A program made the translations under genes and the position numbers. Below are positions 48,637 through 63,682 of a stretch of DNA of 64,000 nt, piece by piece. The notes beneath the pieces are model-generated. The model was not told the DNA's origin, searched no databases, and worked only from the letters and a program-made list of their open reading frames with translations. This DNA is from Globomyces pollinis-pini (lineage: Eukaryota; Chytridiomycota; Chytridiomycetes; Rhizophydiales; Globomycetaceae), in assembly GCA_025399215.1 (NCBI GenBank), contig MU621133.1:1-64000 (forward strand), read 5' to 3'. How positions within the stretch are numbered: the stretch's first letter is position 1; the number at the start of each line of letters is the position of its first letter.

Positions 48637-48657
48637 TCCGACCGCATGACGGTCGGA
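48637..48657. repeat. Perfect inverted repeat, 8-bp stem, 5-nt loop
   Basis: TCCGACCG, loop CATGA, then CGGTCGGA. It is GC-rich in an AT-rich setting and lies between ODC and the LRRC51-like gene. It could be a transcription-factor palindrome or an RNA hairpin if transcribed in the long ODC leader. Confidence 0.6.
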
Positions 48658-48954
48658 CCCATGGTAAACAACAAGTTGGACCACATATTTGTTGGTTCCA
48701 GTGGAACCAATCTCTGCCAGTCAGTGGTCAGTGGTCCTGTCAATTTGACGCGTTCTGATGAGCAAATAATCTGTAAACATTGATGACTCACCAATTGCAA
48801 ACTATTAATAATTTATTGGTGTTCATATCCACCCTAAGCTATAAGAACTTGTCCTGGACCAGTGGCCACCTGGGTCCACTGTCTCCTTTGATTATTGTAT
48901 GAGATTCCAATCTGTATCTGTGTCACAATAAAAAAAAACACGCATTTTTCCATT

Positions 48955-49636
48955 ATGACTTCCAAAGCAGTAAACTCTTATTACTTAGTGTAGATATCCA
49001 GTCGATACCCACAACTAGATCCACCCTTAGATTTTTCATTCCGAGACATTATTCACCTAGCTGGTATTGTGGAAGTGGCTAATTTCATTGTAGATGTACT
49101 TATCGTAGACACCGAAAATGACCAGAGTAATCCCCTGCCTGAGATTCCTCGTGTAATAACTAATGTACTAAGTAAGTTCTTAGACCAGCAGCAGAACATC
49201 AGTTCGATTCTGCAACAATCGGTTAGAAAACACTCTGGATTTTCCAAAAATATTAACTCATTACAATATGGATGCAAACAATATATCTTGGATTGATGTT
49301 TCCTTCAATAATCTTACGAAAATTGATGAGGTAAGAAACCATATTAATGTCAATAGACTTTTTTGTCTTGTCCAAACCTGAAAGTTTTGTACTTACATGC
49401 AAATAAAATATCTGCTACAAATGATATTGATAAATTGAAGAATTTGGTAAAGTCTTTCCTTTAATCTATAGACAAAACTAAAAAACTTAACTCTTCATGG
49501 GAACCCAGTTGAATCTGTCAAAGGATACAGATTCATGGTGATTTCTAAAATTCCACAACTGAATCATTTAGATTTCTGTGCAATCACAAAATCTGATCGT
49601 GTAATTGCTAGAACTCCGTTCCTCAAACATCACTAA
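48955..49636 (+). CDS. LRRC51: LRRC51-like leucine-rich-repeat protein
   Basis: Small LRR protein whose relatives occur mainly in organisms with cilia or flagella. The model begins at the ATG at 48955: MTSKA, a 24-nt intron (48970-48993), then ISSRYPQLDPPLDFSFRDII. Further introns of 30, 31, 26 and 25 nt follow. Diagnostic blocks are PLDFSFRDI, the LRR core VRFCNNRLENTLDFPKILTH, ISWIDVSFNNLTKIDE, CPNLKVLYLHANKI, LKNLTLHGNPVESVKGYRFM and IPQLNHLDFCAITKSDRVIA, matching LRRC51 in order and spacing. The whole protein is about 180 residues, near the usual length. A ciliary or flagellar role is inferred from where homologues occur, not from the sequence itself. Confidence 0.83.
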
Positions 49637-49827
49637 ATCTCCTTGTAATTTGTATTCTTGTCCAAATAAAACGAATTAAAATGTTATATTTCAGAATCTA
49701 GCTTGAAATATTAATAGTTTGTAATATGGTTCTACATCTCGCCAACATCGTGCTTAATGCAACATGTCTGAATTCATACAAACATATTATGTACTTATTA
49801 GATTTCATATATTAAGTTCAATTACAA

Positions 49828-52743
<2,916 letters not shown>

Positions 52744-52856
52744 TTATGAAGAAAAGAAATGAGAAATGGTGGACAAAAACAGTGTGACGGGACTGGACAA
52801 ACTGAACATTACAAAAGATGGTAATTGATTTTATTCTTATAAAAGGATTGAATATT

Positions 52857-55800
52857 TCAACTGTTCAACCTGGTGATCATAACGCTACCGAATTGTGCAC
52901 TTTTTACTAAATTAAAATCATCATTATGATCATTGACTCCCAAAACTTCTTTCCAGGCATTTAATATTTTTCGAAGCAGCTGTTGATTCGCCCTGAAGTT
53001 TAGAATATTATATATACCAAGTCTCTGCAAACACCTAATTGTTAAGAGGACGTGAATCACTTACAAACTTTCTATAGGAATTAAACATATTTCGGCGATA
53101 TGCGTTCCTCCACGATTTAAAGAATTTGATGACAGTTTTTCGATTATGATAAATGGCACGTAACTTTCGAGTTTTTTTATAGCGCCATGTTGTGATGCTT
53201 GACCTCAACAAAGAGTTATTGTATATTCTATTCTCAAATACTATAATTAAGAGTAAAAACCTTACATTTACATGTCGAGTGTTTGTTTAACCAAACAAGG
53301 AAATATTTTCTACGTAACAATCTCTGAGAAGATACGAATTTGGCAACCTAGTTTTAATTTCAATCAATTAACTTCATTTCTGGTCGAGTTTACCCAATGA
53401 TGAAAAGTACAACTTTTCAATTTTGAAAGTGAATGGTTCTCGGCAATAGTTCCCCTTGTTTGCCATATGAACAAAAGCTGATTCCATTTGAAAAATGAGC
53501 GGTGTAACCTTCTCTTTTCAAGTTCTTTACGCTTCACTAAAAGGCAAACCATTTTAAACCAAGATGCAAAATGAGATAGTGCAAGCTTTTTATCATACTG
53601 ATTACAAGCTCGCTTTGTATACCGCTCAATGTTTTGCTAAAATTAGTAAAGCAACGTAATCAACATACTTGGCGTGATGCCCACGTTGTAAAGTTGGAGG
53701 CTCTTACTCGATTCTGCCAAAAAGATTTAGCCAACAGATAACCATCGGCCTTTCTTTTCCATTTCAAAAACTTTGGCTGTATTAACTTTAGATTCTTGGA
53801 ATTTCTGAAAGTTCGGGCTATTGCCAACTGTCTCCAAACTACGGTGAGTTAAAAAAGATACCTTGAAAATACTTTGCTTTCTTTTTGGTAAAATGTAACT
53901 TTACAGATATCTTCAATTGCTTAAAATGGGACTTCTCATAACGCTTATTGTGTAGTCGATAGATCCAATGGCTAAAGAAATACCTTTCCGATTGGAAGCG
54001 GGAAAACTGCCGTGCCCATCGAAGCAGCATTTTCTGCTTCCAGGCCAAAAAGAAGGTCGTGATCTGTGAATGATTTGCCAAAATTCCAGCTTGACTTAGT
54101 GCGATCCGCTGATTTGACTGGAATCGAGTACTAATTTTCCAAAATGAAAAGATTGATTGTAACCGCGGTTTACTAAATTGAACATAAATAAGCTTTTCAA
54201 TCATTGCTTTTTGCCTCCAATAAAGAAAACATCTAGATTTCAGACGATTAACTCTGGCCATGGTAGCGACTTTTTCTAAGTGATTATTTTGGAAGGTTAT
54301 CACATATCGCTTCTTCCTCCATATCCAAAAATATTGCCTATATATTTGAATTAAGCGTTCCTCTCTCACGGCAACATCTAATGATCGATAATATGACGCC
54401 TGCGACCTCCATTTATGCAACGCTTTTTTAAGTACATGATTAACGTGTCTTTTTGCTGCTACTTCGTTAAACTTGGCAATTTTTTCATGAATAATTTTCC
54501 AGTGTTGAAACATACTTCCCTTCTTTCGGAAAGCAAATGTTAATGACGCCCATTTCCCTGTAGCTATTTGTCTTTCTAGGCGTATATTCCAATACCGAAG
54601 CACTTTTTGTGTCGACCGAAACGAACAAACGTACATTGCTCGTTGATATCGGCGAATTTTTGTAAACAGCCGCTTTCTCCATATTCGATACGCCAAAGTT
54701 TTTAGCCTTTCAGTATACCAACTGATTGCAATTTCAATTAAATCATTTGGACGAGGGTATGACACACTGGCTTCCCCTTCTGCTAAATGCAGAGTCACAA
54801 ATGGGCGCGGTTTACTTGCACCACGCTGATAGAATATATCTGCGTCTAGACTATGGAGTTTGTAGTATCTTCTTCTCCACATGAAAAAAAAGTGCTGCAA
54901 TTGAAAACGTTTAGAAACTTCAGTAGCATTTCCATAGTCCATTCGATGCTTGTATGCTTTTCGAAGAGCATAAAATACCTTCCACTTCTTGTATCGGTTA
55001 GCTTGTTTGCCCTAAAGTTAGCTGGTCGATCTTACCCGTCTGGCGTTTCTCCATGCAATAAAAAACTCTTTCCATATGGTCCATTGCCTTTCGTTAAAAT
55101 GCTCATCTGCAATTTTCCATGCATGCTGTCTAATTCGCTTTGTCTTCCATTTGCTAAAGACTTTTTTCAAAAGACGAGCAGAAGAATTAAGTTGATTCCC
55201 ATGGTATCGGTTCATCAAGAGTTTCCATTTTGAAAAGCAGTGTTTGATGATAGCAGCTAGCGTTAAACAGCATCGTCTTACTTTCTCCGACAGCAGTTCC
55301 ACTATTTTCCATTAATAAATTACTGGTATATATTAATTTCCATAGCCTAAATAGTTAATTCATTGAATATTACTTAAAATGCCGTTGAAGTGTGTTCTTT
55401 CGCAAGGTATTGCGAATAATTCTATTTTGTTCCATCCTTGTGACCCATGTTAACAGTATACGTAAAATTCTGATCTTATTTCTTTTTGCAATAAAACGTT
55501 GATAAAATAGTTCATGTTGCCAATTTTTGAACGTCCGTTTTAGTCGAAGAATTGTATGTGAGTCAACCTGCGGTTCGTTATAGAAATTCTGGTATTAGAT
55601 TCATGCATTATTACCATTGCTTGGTTATGCATGGTTGTATATCGTCTTAGTGCAAGTTTCCAGGTTAAGAAACATCTTTTTACCACAGCAGCCTGGATAT
55701 TGTTACAATACACTAATCGAGTTAGAATCAGTAATATCAATTACTTTGTGATATTGCGCTTAATTTCCATTTCTTAAAACACAATTGAACACACGACTTC

Positions 55801-58239
55801 CGTTTACGATTTTGAAAATTGGTGACATTGAAAGAAACCCTCCATTTATTCAACCATCCTTTCAAGAAAAATCTTTTACCCACAGTCTCTTGAGCCTAAA
55901 CATCAGTCATTTATGATCGAACTTTTAAAATAGAAACCTTTCGATCCCATTTACTGAATACTTCAACAAGCAAACGGTCATTGTTTGGTTCCAATTGATT
56001 CAGAGTGATTATTTTTCGGATCTGCTTATTACAAGAAATAATTTTACTTTCTGTTTGATCAATGGTATCTGTAATGTAAACTTAAGTCTCGCTTGACCAT
56101 TGACAAACAGAATTAACCATTTGCGGAAGTATAACCTTTTTCTATTGTGTCTTTGTAAGGTTGTGTGCAAGTTTAAATTTCCTTTTAATCTCTATCATAA
56201 ATCATGTCAAAGTATGTACATACATTAACCCTGTGCAGAAATGACCTCCACTGACTGAATTTATTCCAGACAAGATGATTAGATGCTGCCTTTAACTGCG
56301 TCTTTGTAATACTACAATTAAATAAACACCATTACTATTTCTTCTTCCATTTTCTAAAACAATTTCGATTCTTATTCATGCGACTGTTAGTTCTTGATAT
56401 GTATGAATTCTCAATCATTTTAAGCTGCCAGTAGCGGAATTGACGTTTTAATAGTCGCTGAGAACTTATTCGTTGCATCACCAAACAATTGTTTCGGCGC
56501 TCTATACATTTCGCAGTACTGAAATTAAGCGGCAATCAATACCTGCTCTTCCATTTCAAAAATGCTTGTTTGACATTGCCAATTGTTTGTCTCAAATTAC
56601 ACAGTTCTATTGCCATTTTGCTCAAAATTGTACCTTCATAGCTAGATGATTTAGAATCCAATTACTTACACTCGTTTCCAAGACAAAAAACATCTTTGAA
56701 GTAAAACCGACTCCTTTTTGTATTCCAAGTCATAACACTGTGTCAAAACAACCATGATGCTTTTATATCTAAGAGTTTAAATAGTTAGTTTTGCTAAGAA
56801 TACCTTGATTTCCAAACTCTAAACTTCGATTCAACAATTTTATCATCCTTTATATACTCCCAACGCCTATATCTTTGAGACAACAAACAGTTTCGCTTCC
56901 AAATCAAGAATGATTTACCCAATCGAAACCCCAGGACTTTTGATTGATTAATACGAGCAATTAATCTTTTCTTGGCCTCCAATTTCCATATCTAATATAA
57001 AAAATGACGAAACCATTATACTCTAAAAACCTTTTTGGTAATATCTTTGCGTTTCTTGATTAAAACTGTCTGAATAGCAAATTCTGAATGTTTTCTAAAT
57101 TCGTATTTGTTTTTCCAAACATCAAAATGTGTTCGTTTCATATATTTAATTTGAAACTGACGACATGCATTGATTTGATATACTACTGATTCATTTGCGT
57201 GATTTTTCAAAGATTTAAACGCAATCTGTTTTAGCCAAAGTACTCTAGACTTCTACACCTGTTATAAATCACGAATTACTCTTCTACTGGAGGAAGTTGC
57301 GTATAAAGCAGCAAAATATTTCACTTGAAGGTTTTGATTGCGAAAATACCAAGCATTTTGTTGTAATACTGCTGATTTTAACCAGTATTTGAATGATCGT
57401 TTCAATAATGAGTTGCTCCAAAACCGAGTCGCAGCCATCCATTCCTATATTGAGCTATTGTTTCTTACTTGCATAATCCATTGTTTATTAGATTTCAATT
57501 TTTTGATTGAACTAGAGTTAAGTGCTTTGTTAAACCTTTTCCACGATGATAACATCTCTGCGAGCTCGTAATTGGTGTGATGTAGAATATCCGAAGGATT
57601 CATCATACTATCTGTGGATGATTCCACTGAGAATGAATCTAACTGATAGTTTGGATTGGTCGTATGGTTGAATGCAGCAGAGTGTGTTTCCTCTGGTTGA
57701 ATGGAACCAGAAATCGCACTGAATTTCATAGGCACTAAATGCTGCTGATGATGCAGACAATAAGGTGCAGTGCTATTTATATCAGAAATATTTGAGAATT
57801 CTTGATTGATGAATGAATATTTATCATGTTGTTGAAAACTTGAATGTATTTCTGGTACTGATTGCGATTTCAGTGGTAATCGATCGAGTATTTGATGATT
57901 GTTGAAGGTATTCTGAGCCTCTTGTGCAGCGTTTGTTTGTACTAGATTTGCCAATAGTTTAATTCGTTGATTCCAGGAGTGATTAGGTAACAATCGATTC
58001 AGGATAATCAAAGTCGTATCGATTAACTGAGCTTGATGATGAGATATATTATTGGCTTCATTCGAAAACACCACTCTGATAGCCTCTCTCAAGTATTCCA
58101 ATGAAATGGATTGATGACGATTAAGCTTACTCTGAACTAAATAGACCAAATCCTTGATCAGAGTGACTTCTACATCAGGTTAATATTTATTCTGAAATCT
58201 ACCTTCTTCTCTAACCATCAACCACCAATTCTTTGTCAT
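52857..58239 (-). CDS. Sfi1-like centrin-binding repeat protein
   Basis: Long repeat protein starting at the ATG at 58237-58239: MTKNWWLMVREE, a 32-nt intron, then EVTLIKDLVYLVQSKLNRHQ. The N-terminal 240 residues are non-repetitive. From about 57550 down to 52860 the protein is a chain of helical repeats of roughly 23-40 residues, each with a Phe/Trp core and basic flank: FLYWRQKAMIEKLIYVQF, FFLAWKQKMLLRWARQF, FSHWIYRLHNKRYEKSH, FHHWVNSTRNEV. This is the Sfi1 pattern, in which each repeat binds one centrin along a filament at the spindle pole or centriole. Many introns of 25-60 nt cut it; some internal joins, notably 55300-57300, are provisional. The carboxy end is VMITRLNS. Confidence 0.78.
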
Positions 58240-58521
58240 TTGTGAAAAACAGTTCCTGATAAAACACCAAACAAATTGAAATTTAATGATTCAAAGGGTA
58301 CGTGATCAATGTCAACAATAAGAAAACTTGATGGATGATCGGTTGATCAGCTAGCGTATTAGTTGTAGAGTTCGGACAAATAGAAATACCCTTCAGGATG
58401 CTAAGGACTCATCATATAAATGACTGCTACTTAAAATAGTTTATTACTGTTCTAGTTGAAGTATCAATCAATTGACTCTCAGAAGTGGTTTTGAACGTCT
58501 ACAGATAGTTTTTACTTTTTT

Positions 58522-61500
58522 ATGAGTAAATTCGTGGACAAAGTCTGGATTCTACAGCAAACAGACAAGGATTTAACAGAAGCAGAAGAGATTTTAAAAA
58601 GCATCCCAAATCCTTCCTTGGGTGACTTGCAGTCAAACATGCCTCACTGGTGCGTGTCCAAAAGAGCACAGATTATCAGCGTATTTCTTAGTGTGTTCAT
58701 TATAGATTCTTTCAATTCCAACAGACTCAAATCCATTTTACCTGCTTGAAATATCAGATTCAAAGCATTTTTGTATTGCATCCATAACCGAATCGGTAGT
58801 TAACCAGTAATAATTGGTTCTTAACTTTTTCTTAGAATGAACCTATCCAAAGCTCTTACTTCTTATAGCGGAGCATGTATAATCATTCTCAAATTCCGAT
58901 ATCAGTTTAGAAAAACGAAGTTGAACAAATATAGGTTTGTCCTATTGTCTAAAAATATCTATAGCGCCATGATATGTATTGATAGCATGAAAATAGTTGG
59001 TTCAGAAGGTATATCCGTAGTGGGGAAGCCATATTCTGTCTGTGACGTTGATCAAATTGCCAATAAGTTGAATTTCATCCAGGAATAGTAATGAATGGTG
59101 CCTTAACCTTAAGTATTGAAGAGAATGGATCGAAGAATCTCAGTATGGAAAACCAGCAGTAAAATTTAACTTTTTTATCATTAGATCCAATGGAACACCG
59201 CCAAAGAATATTCCACATGCCGCTTGGGGGGTTTGCGTATTTACATTTTAATCTCAGGATTTTACTTTAATGAATATGGACTGCAAAAGCAATTTTGATA
59301 CCAAAGAAAGCGATGTATATCCTGTAGAAGTGGTCGATAATGACACCAATACCAGGTAGCATTTTAGTTTTTAAAAAATTAAGCAGAGTCAATGAAGAAG
59401 AACATAAAATCTCAGAAAACACCACTGCGGGCGAAATTCCAGCAGATAAAGGAACAATTGTAGACGATTTGGATGAATTGTACCTTTTGAACGAATCAAG
59501 CCAAATCCAATTTATGGAAGAATCCGAGGAAGATGAACAAAACGCAACATCATCCTCTCCGATGCACAGTCAAAAAGAACGATCCGAAAGACTCGACGAC
59601 TACTTGATGGAGCCAGATGACACCGACTTCGATACTGTAAACACTATAACACAAATTGAGGGTGCAGTTGAGGATTTATCACCAATTTCATTTCATAATC
59701 GTAGTGATAATGGAAATTCTTCTGGTGTTATCAAAGAAAATACCGAACCACCCCAACCAGTTGAACCACTACCGGATGAAAACAGTCAGAAGTCGAACTC
59801 GGAAGCAGAAAGAGAAAAATCAAATGCTGTATCCGATCATCAGCCTGCCGATACTACTTTCTTGAATCCGCAATTAGAACAAAGCCAATCTCACGATAAG
59901 GAGTCAGATGATGAAGACTTTGATATGCACTCGCAATATAGCATCGAAAATTATCATATGAATCGAAAAGAAGAACTCCTCTTTACGCAAACTGTTCCCA
60001 CTCAGTTATCAGATACGGATGATAACGAATACCCGATTGGAACAAAGCTACCAGAAATTATTGCATTAGAGACGCAGTATTATCCTCTAGATCATGAAGA
60101 GTTTGATACACAACCAAATCAGTTGGAAAATTCAAACTTGAATCAAAAGGAGATTGACCCAGAGAGTCATTCACATGATATGCTATGTACACAATTGGAA
60201 CAAGAAACATATGGTGAAGACTATTGGAAAGGAGACAGGTCGGATTTTTCTGATGAATCAAGAGCAAAACTTCCAGAATAGTAATGCATTTTTAATTTAA
60301 TCTATAGTGATAATGATCTATCTGATGAGTCGTATATTCAAATTACAACACCTGCTTATAAGCGTATGACAGAATCATTGGAAAATGCACACAATGAAGC
60401 AACAGATGAGATTGTAGACATGGACTTGGATGATCAAGATTCACAATCCAGCCTACGAGGTAATTCTGTCCTATTTTTAACTGTCAAACAGAGGCGAATA
60501 TTCATACTTTACAATCAGATTATCCCATTTTCGATGTAGAATCAAACTCACAGGATTCTGATGGCGACCGTGAAATTGATAAATTCTTTTCCATTTTTGC
60601 ACACTTAAACGACAGTGCAAGCGAAAGTTCGAGTTATAGTGAACCAGATACAGAACAAGAAGCATTACAGGATGTGATTGAGCCTATACAAGAATTTTCA
60701 AAGAAAGATTATATTGATGATGATCATGATTCAGAAGTCGATGAACTGGAATCGGCGATATTGAAGAGACATTCAGATATGAGAAAATCGATTTCTTCGG
60801 TGGTGAATGATGAAGAAAATGATGAAGATGAAGAAGTTTTGATCCCTGAAGAAAATGGAACAGAACAATCACATATATCTGTCGATGATGATGATAGGCA
60901 GGCTGATAAATCAAAAATTGATATTGAGGAGGATAGCAATTCAATTAACTCTAATAATAGATTTGAAAGAAATAGCAATTACGAAGAGGTGGAGTGTTGT
61001 AATGAAGATAAGTCTATCTATACTAGAGGGTTAAATGTGATTGAAGAGTATCCATGTGTTTTGTTGGCAAATAGTACAGCAGATTCTGTTAGTCATCATA
61101 CACACTCAGAAGAGTCTGAGAATTCCATGACTCCAACATTGAAGCGAATTTGGTCTAAAAATGCAAAGGATATTGCGGTTTTAGACGAGAAAATACAACA
61201 TGGGTGCTGGACAAATTTAAGGAAGAGTTGGTCGCAATACATTATCCCAGATCACGAGAGTGAATCTGTAATAGCTGATGATTATCATGAGAGTTCAGAA
61301 GTCGAAGTTCATCAAGCCAACGACTTCTCTGTGGATAAAGCTGGTGAGGAGATTGATTCCCATTGGGCCCCTGCTGGTGATGAAAGTAAGCATATATTGT
61401 TGACTCTTATAGTTGAAGATCAGTATCAAATGATTGATGTAGAAGATACCCAACAAGATGAACCGCTACATCTGAACGATTTAGAGGGCTATGAGGACAA

Positions 61501-62039
61501 TGGCAATCAAATTGAAGAAGAAGACTATAGTGAATTAGGTATTCATAATATGGTTAATGAATTAAGAAATCAATTTGGAATTAGAGTCTGAGGACTTTGG
61601 ATGTTATTCAAACATAGATATGGTTTCGAATCAACGGGAAAGAAACATGCAGTCTTCATCAAATGAAATTGGTAAAGTGTTGCTGCTAAACATAGATGAA
61701 GAGGAATCAGCTGATAGTGATAAAAGAGTAAGTTTGGACGAATTGAAAGATGAGATGTCACCACCAAGGACAATTATGGAAAGTATCAGACGTTCAATCA
61801 CACCAAGAAATGTAACTCTTTCTCCAGCTACTGGAGGCAAAGAGACTTCTTTATCGTTTGGTTGTAGTTCAAGTCTTGGTGGCAAGTATATTACTCCCCC
61901 CTCTAAAACATCAAAGAAACGCGGGAGATTCTGGGAAGAGATGAGACAAAGTATTGGAGTATCTAATGAACGTAAAAAGCAGACCAGAGATCTGAATGAA
62001 GACAATCGACCCATTAAAGTAGTCAAAGTAGAACAGTAG
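58522..62039 (+). CDS. Large acidic nuclear-type protein rich in S/T-Q motifs, possible N-terminal FHA-like fold
   Basis: I do not recognise an orthologue. The exon chain starts at the ATG at 58522 (MSKFVDKVWILQQTDKDLTE) and is joined by introns of 25, 29, 26, 26, 27, 31, 27, 32 and 28 nt, all GT...AG and frame-restoring. The first 230 residues include FVLLSKNIYSAMICIDSMKI, IVGSEGISVVGKPYSV and YIEENGSKNLSMENQQ, vaguely like the S-K-N turn of FHA domains. The long centre is strongly acidic with several Ser/Thr-Gln sites (TITQIE, FTQTVPTQL, ETQYYPL, DTQPNQ, LCTQLEQE), a layout seen in ATM/ATR targets such as DNA-damage mediators. The end is basic (SKKRGRFWEEMRQSIG). Gene structure fairly sure; function open. 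Confidence 0.75.
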
Positions 62040-62174
62040 ACCAAACATTGATAATTATGTTTGGTTCATTTACAGATCCAATCGACCACTGTTTTTTAAT
62101 ATGTTTATAATAAAGATCAAGCAAAGCAAGAGTTCAATATTTTTCACTTTTTCACCTTTGTATCTTGACAAAAA

Positions 62175-63595
62175 ATGGTGAAAAGAGCGGTTGTGAATGA
62201 CAATGAAAGTAAAGACCAAATCAAAGAACAGATTGGTGCAAATAGTTCATTGAAAGGTTTGCCAGATCGGTCATTAATTCCTTAGCCTTGAAAGAAGATG
62301 TTAGTCACCCAGTTAAAAAACCAAAAACCCACAGTCCAAAAGTTGATGAACAGTATAAGGAAGTCACTTGCTCGGCTCCTGTTAATATCGCAGTTGTAAA
62401 GTACTGGGGAAAAAGAGATACGAAACTGATCTTGCCAACCAATTCATCATTGTCCGCAACTCTCTCACAAAATGATCTACAATCAACTACCACCGTTCGT
62501 TGTTCAAAATCATTAAAGTCGGATTTACTCTTTTTGAATGGAAAGCAAGAAAGTGTAGAAGCTAAACGATTTCAGACCGTTTTATCTCAAGCTAGAGAGT
62601 GTAGAAAGAAAATGGAAGACGAAGATCCAAAGTTAGCAGATATGTCTACTTGGAAAGTGGTTATCGCTTCCGTGAATAACTTTCCTACCGCTGCTGGCTT
62701 GGCATCATCCGCCTCTGGGTTTGCTTGTTTAGCTTACTGTTTATTTCAACTTTATGAATTACCTCTAAGTATTTCTGAATTATCTCGACTAGCTCGTGTT
62801 GGTTCTGGATCAGCTTGTCGGTCTTTATTTGGTGGGTTTGTAAAATGGGAAATGGGACTTAAAGCTGACGGTTCTGACTCGTTAGCTGTACAAGTGTGTG
62901 ATGAAAATGCCTGGAAAGACATGGAAGCTTTGATTTTGGTTGTTTCTGATGCAAAAAAAGATGTTGGATCTACTGAAGGTATGCAAGATACTGTAAATTC
63001 CTCCGATCTATTAAAGCATCGTATTGAATCGGTTGTTCCAGAAAGAATGAAGAATATGGAACATGCTATCAAGACTCATGACTTTGATGCATTTGCTGAA
63101 TTGACCATGATTGATTCTAATCAATTCCATGCCGTTTGCTTAGATACTTATCCACCAATTTTCTACATGAACGATGTTTCAAGACAAATTATCCGATTTG
63201 TTACTGCTTATAACAAAGTCTTTTTGAAGAAGGATGCTCATGGTAAACAAAGAGGATACCGTGCAGCGTACACTTTCGATGCAGGTCCAAATGCAGTTCT
63301 TTACCTCAATAAGAAGCATGTTGCTGAAGTTATTGGGCTAGTGAATCATTTCTTTCCTACAACCACTTCTGAATCTGACAAGACCCTCTATTATGGACGT
63401 GGAATTAATTACCTGAACGATATCAAAACCAAAGATATTGAGCTTTTAATCAAAAAAATCGGGCTGAAACCATATCCAATCGATTCTCTCAGTCGCATCA
63501 TCAGTACTTCTGTGGGAGGAGGACCAAGATTATTGTCCAACGAATATGATTCATCAGAATCACTCTTGAATTTGAAAAATGAACCTAAGCATTGA
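62175..63595 (+). CDS. MVD1: Mevalonate diphosphate decarboxylase
   Basis: GHMP-family enzyme converting mevalonate diphosphate to isopentenyl diphosphate for sterol and isoprenoid synthesis. It begins at the ATG at 62175; a 29-nt intron near 62250-62280 joins the first exon (MVKRAVVNDNESKDQIKEQI) to the main exon. Motifs: SAPVNIAVVKYWGKRDTKLI, PTNSSLSATLSQNDL, the ATP-binding Ser/Gly loop FPTAAGLASSASGFACLAYC, SGSACRSLFGGFVKWEMG and the catalytic Asp region AYTFDAGPNAVLYLN. About 463 residues, some 45 longer at the N terminus than the yeast enzyme, with a basic KKPKTHSPK patch. Assignment is very strong; the function of the extension is unknown. Confidence 0.94.
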
Positions 63596-63682
63596 ATAAA
63601 TCAATATAACTTTCTGAAAACGCAAATTTCTTTCCTATTGGACTAATATCCTAAGATTCACTATATTATTTATAAGTTTCAT

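Larger units (their letters stand above)
48251..48954. other. Ornithine decarboxylase leader and divergent promoter
   Basis: Seven hundred nt between ODC and the LRRC51-like gene. It contains a probable 5'-UTR intron (48298-48324) and a perfect hairpin (48637-48657), described separately. Near 48700-48730 the phrase cagtggtca occurs twice in tandem. No protein gene is visible. Confidence 0.5.
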
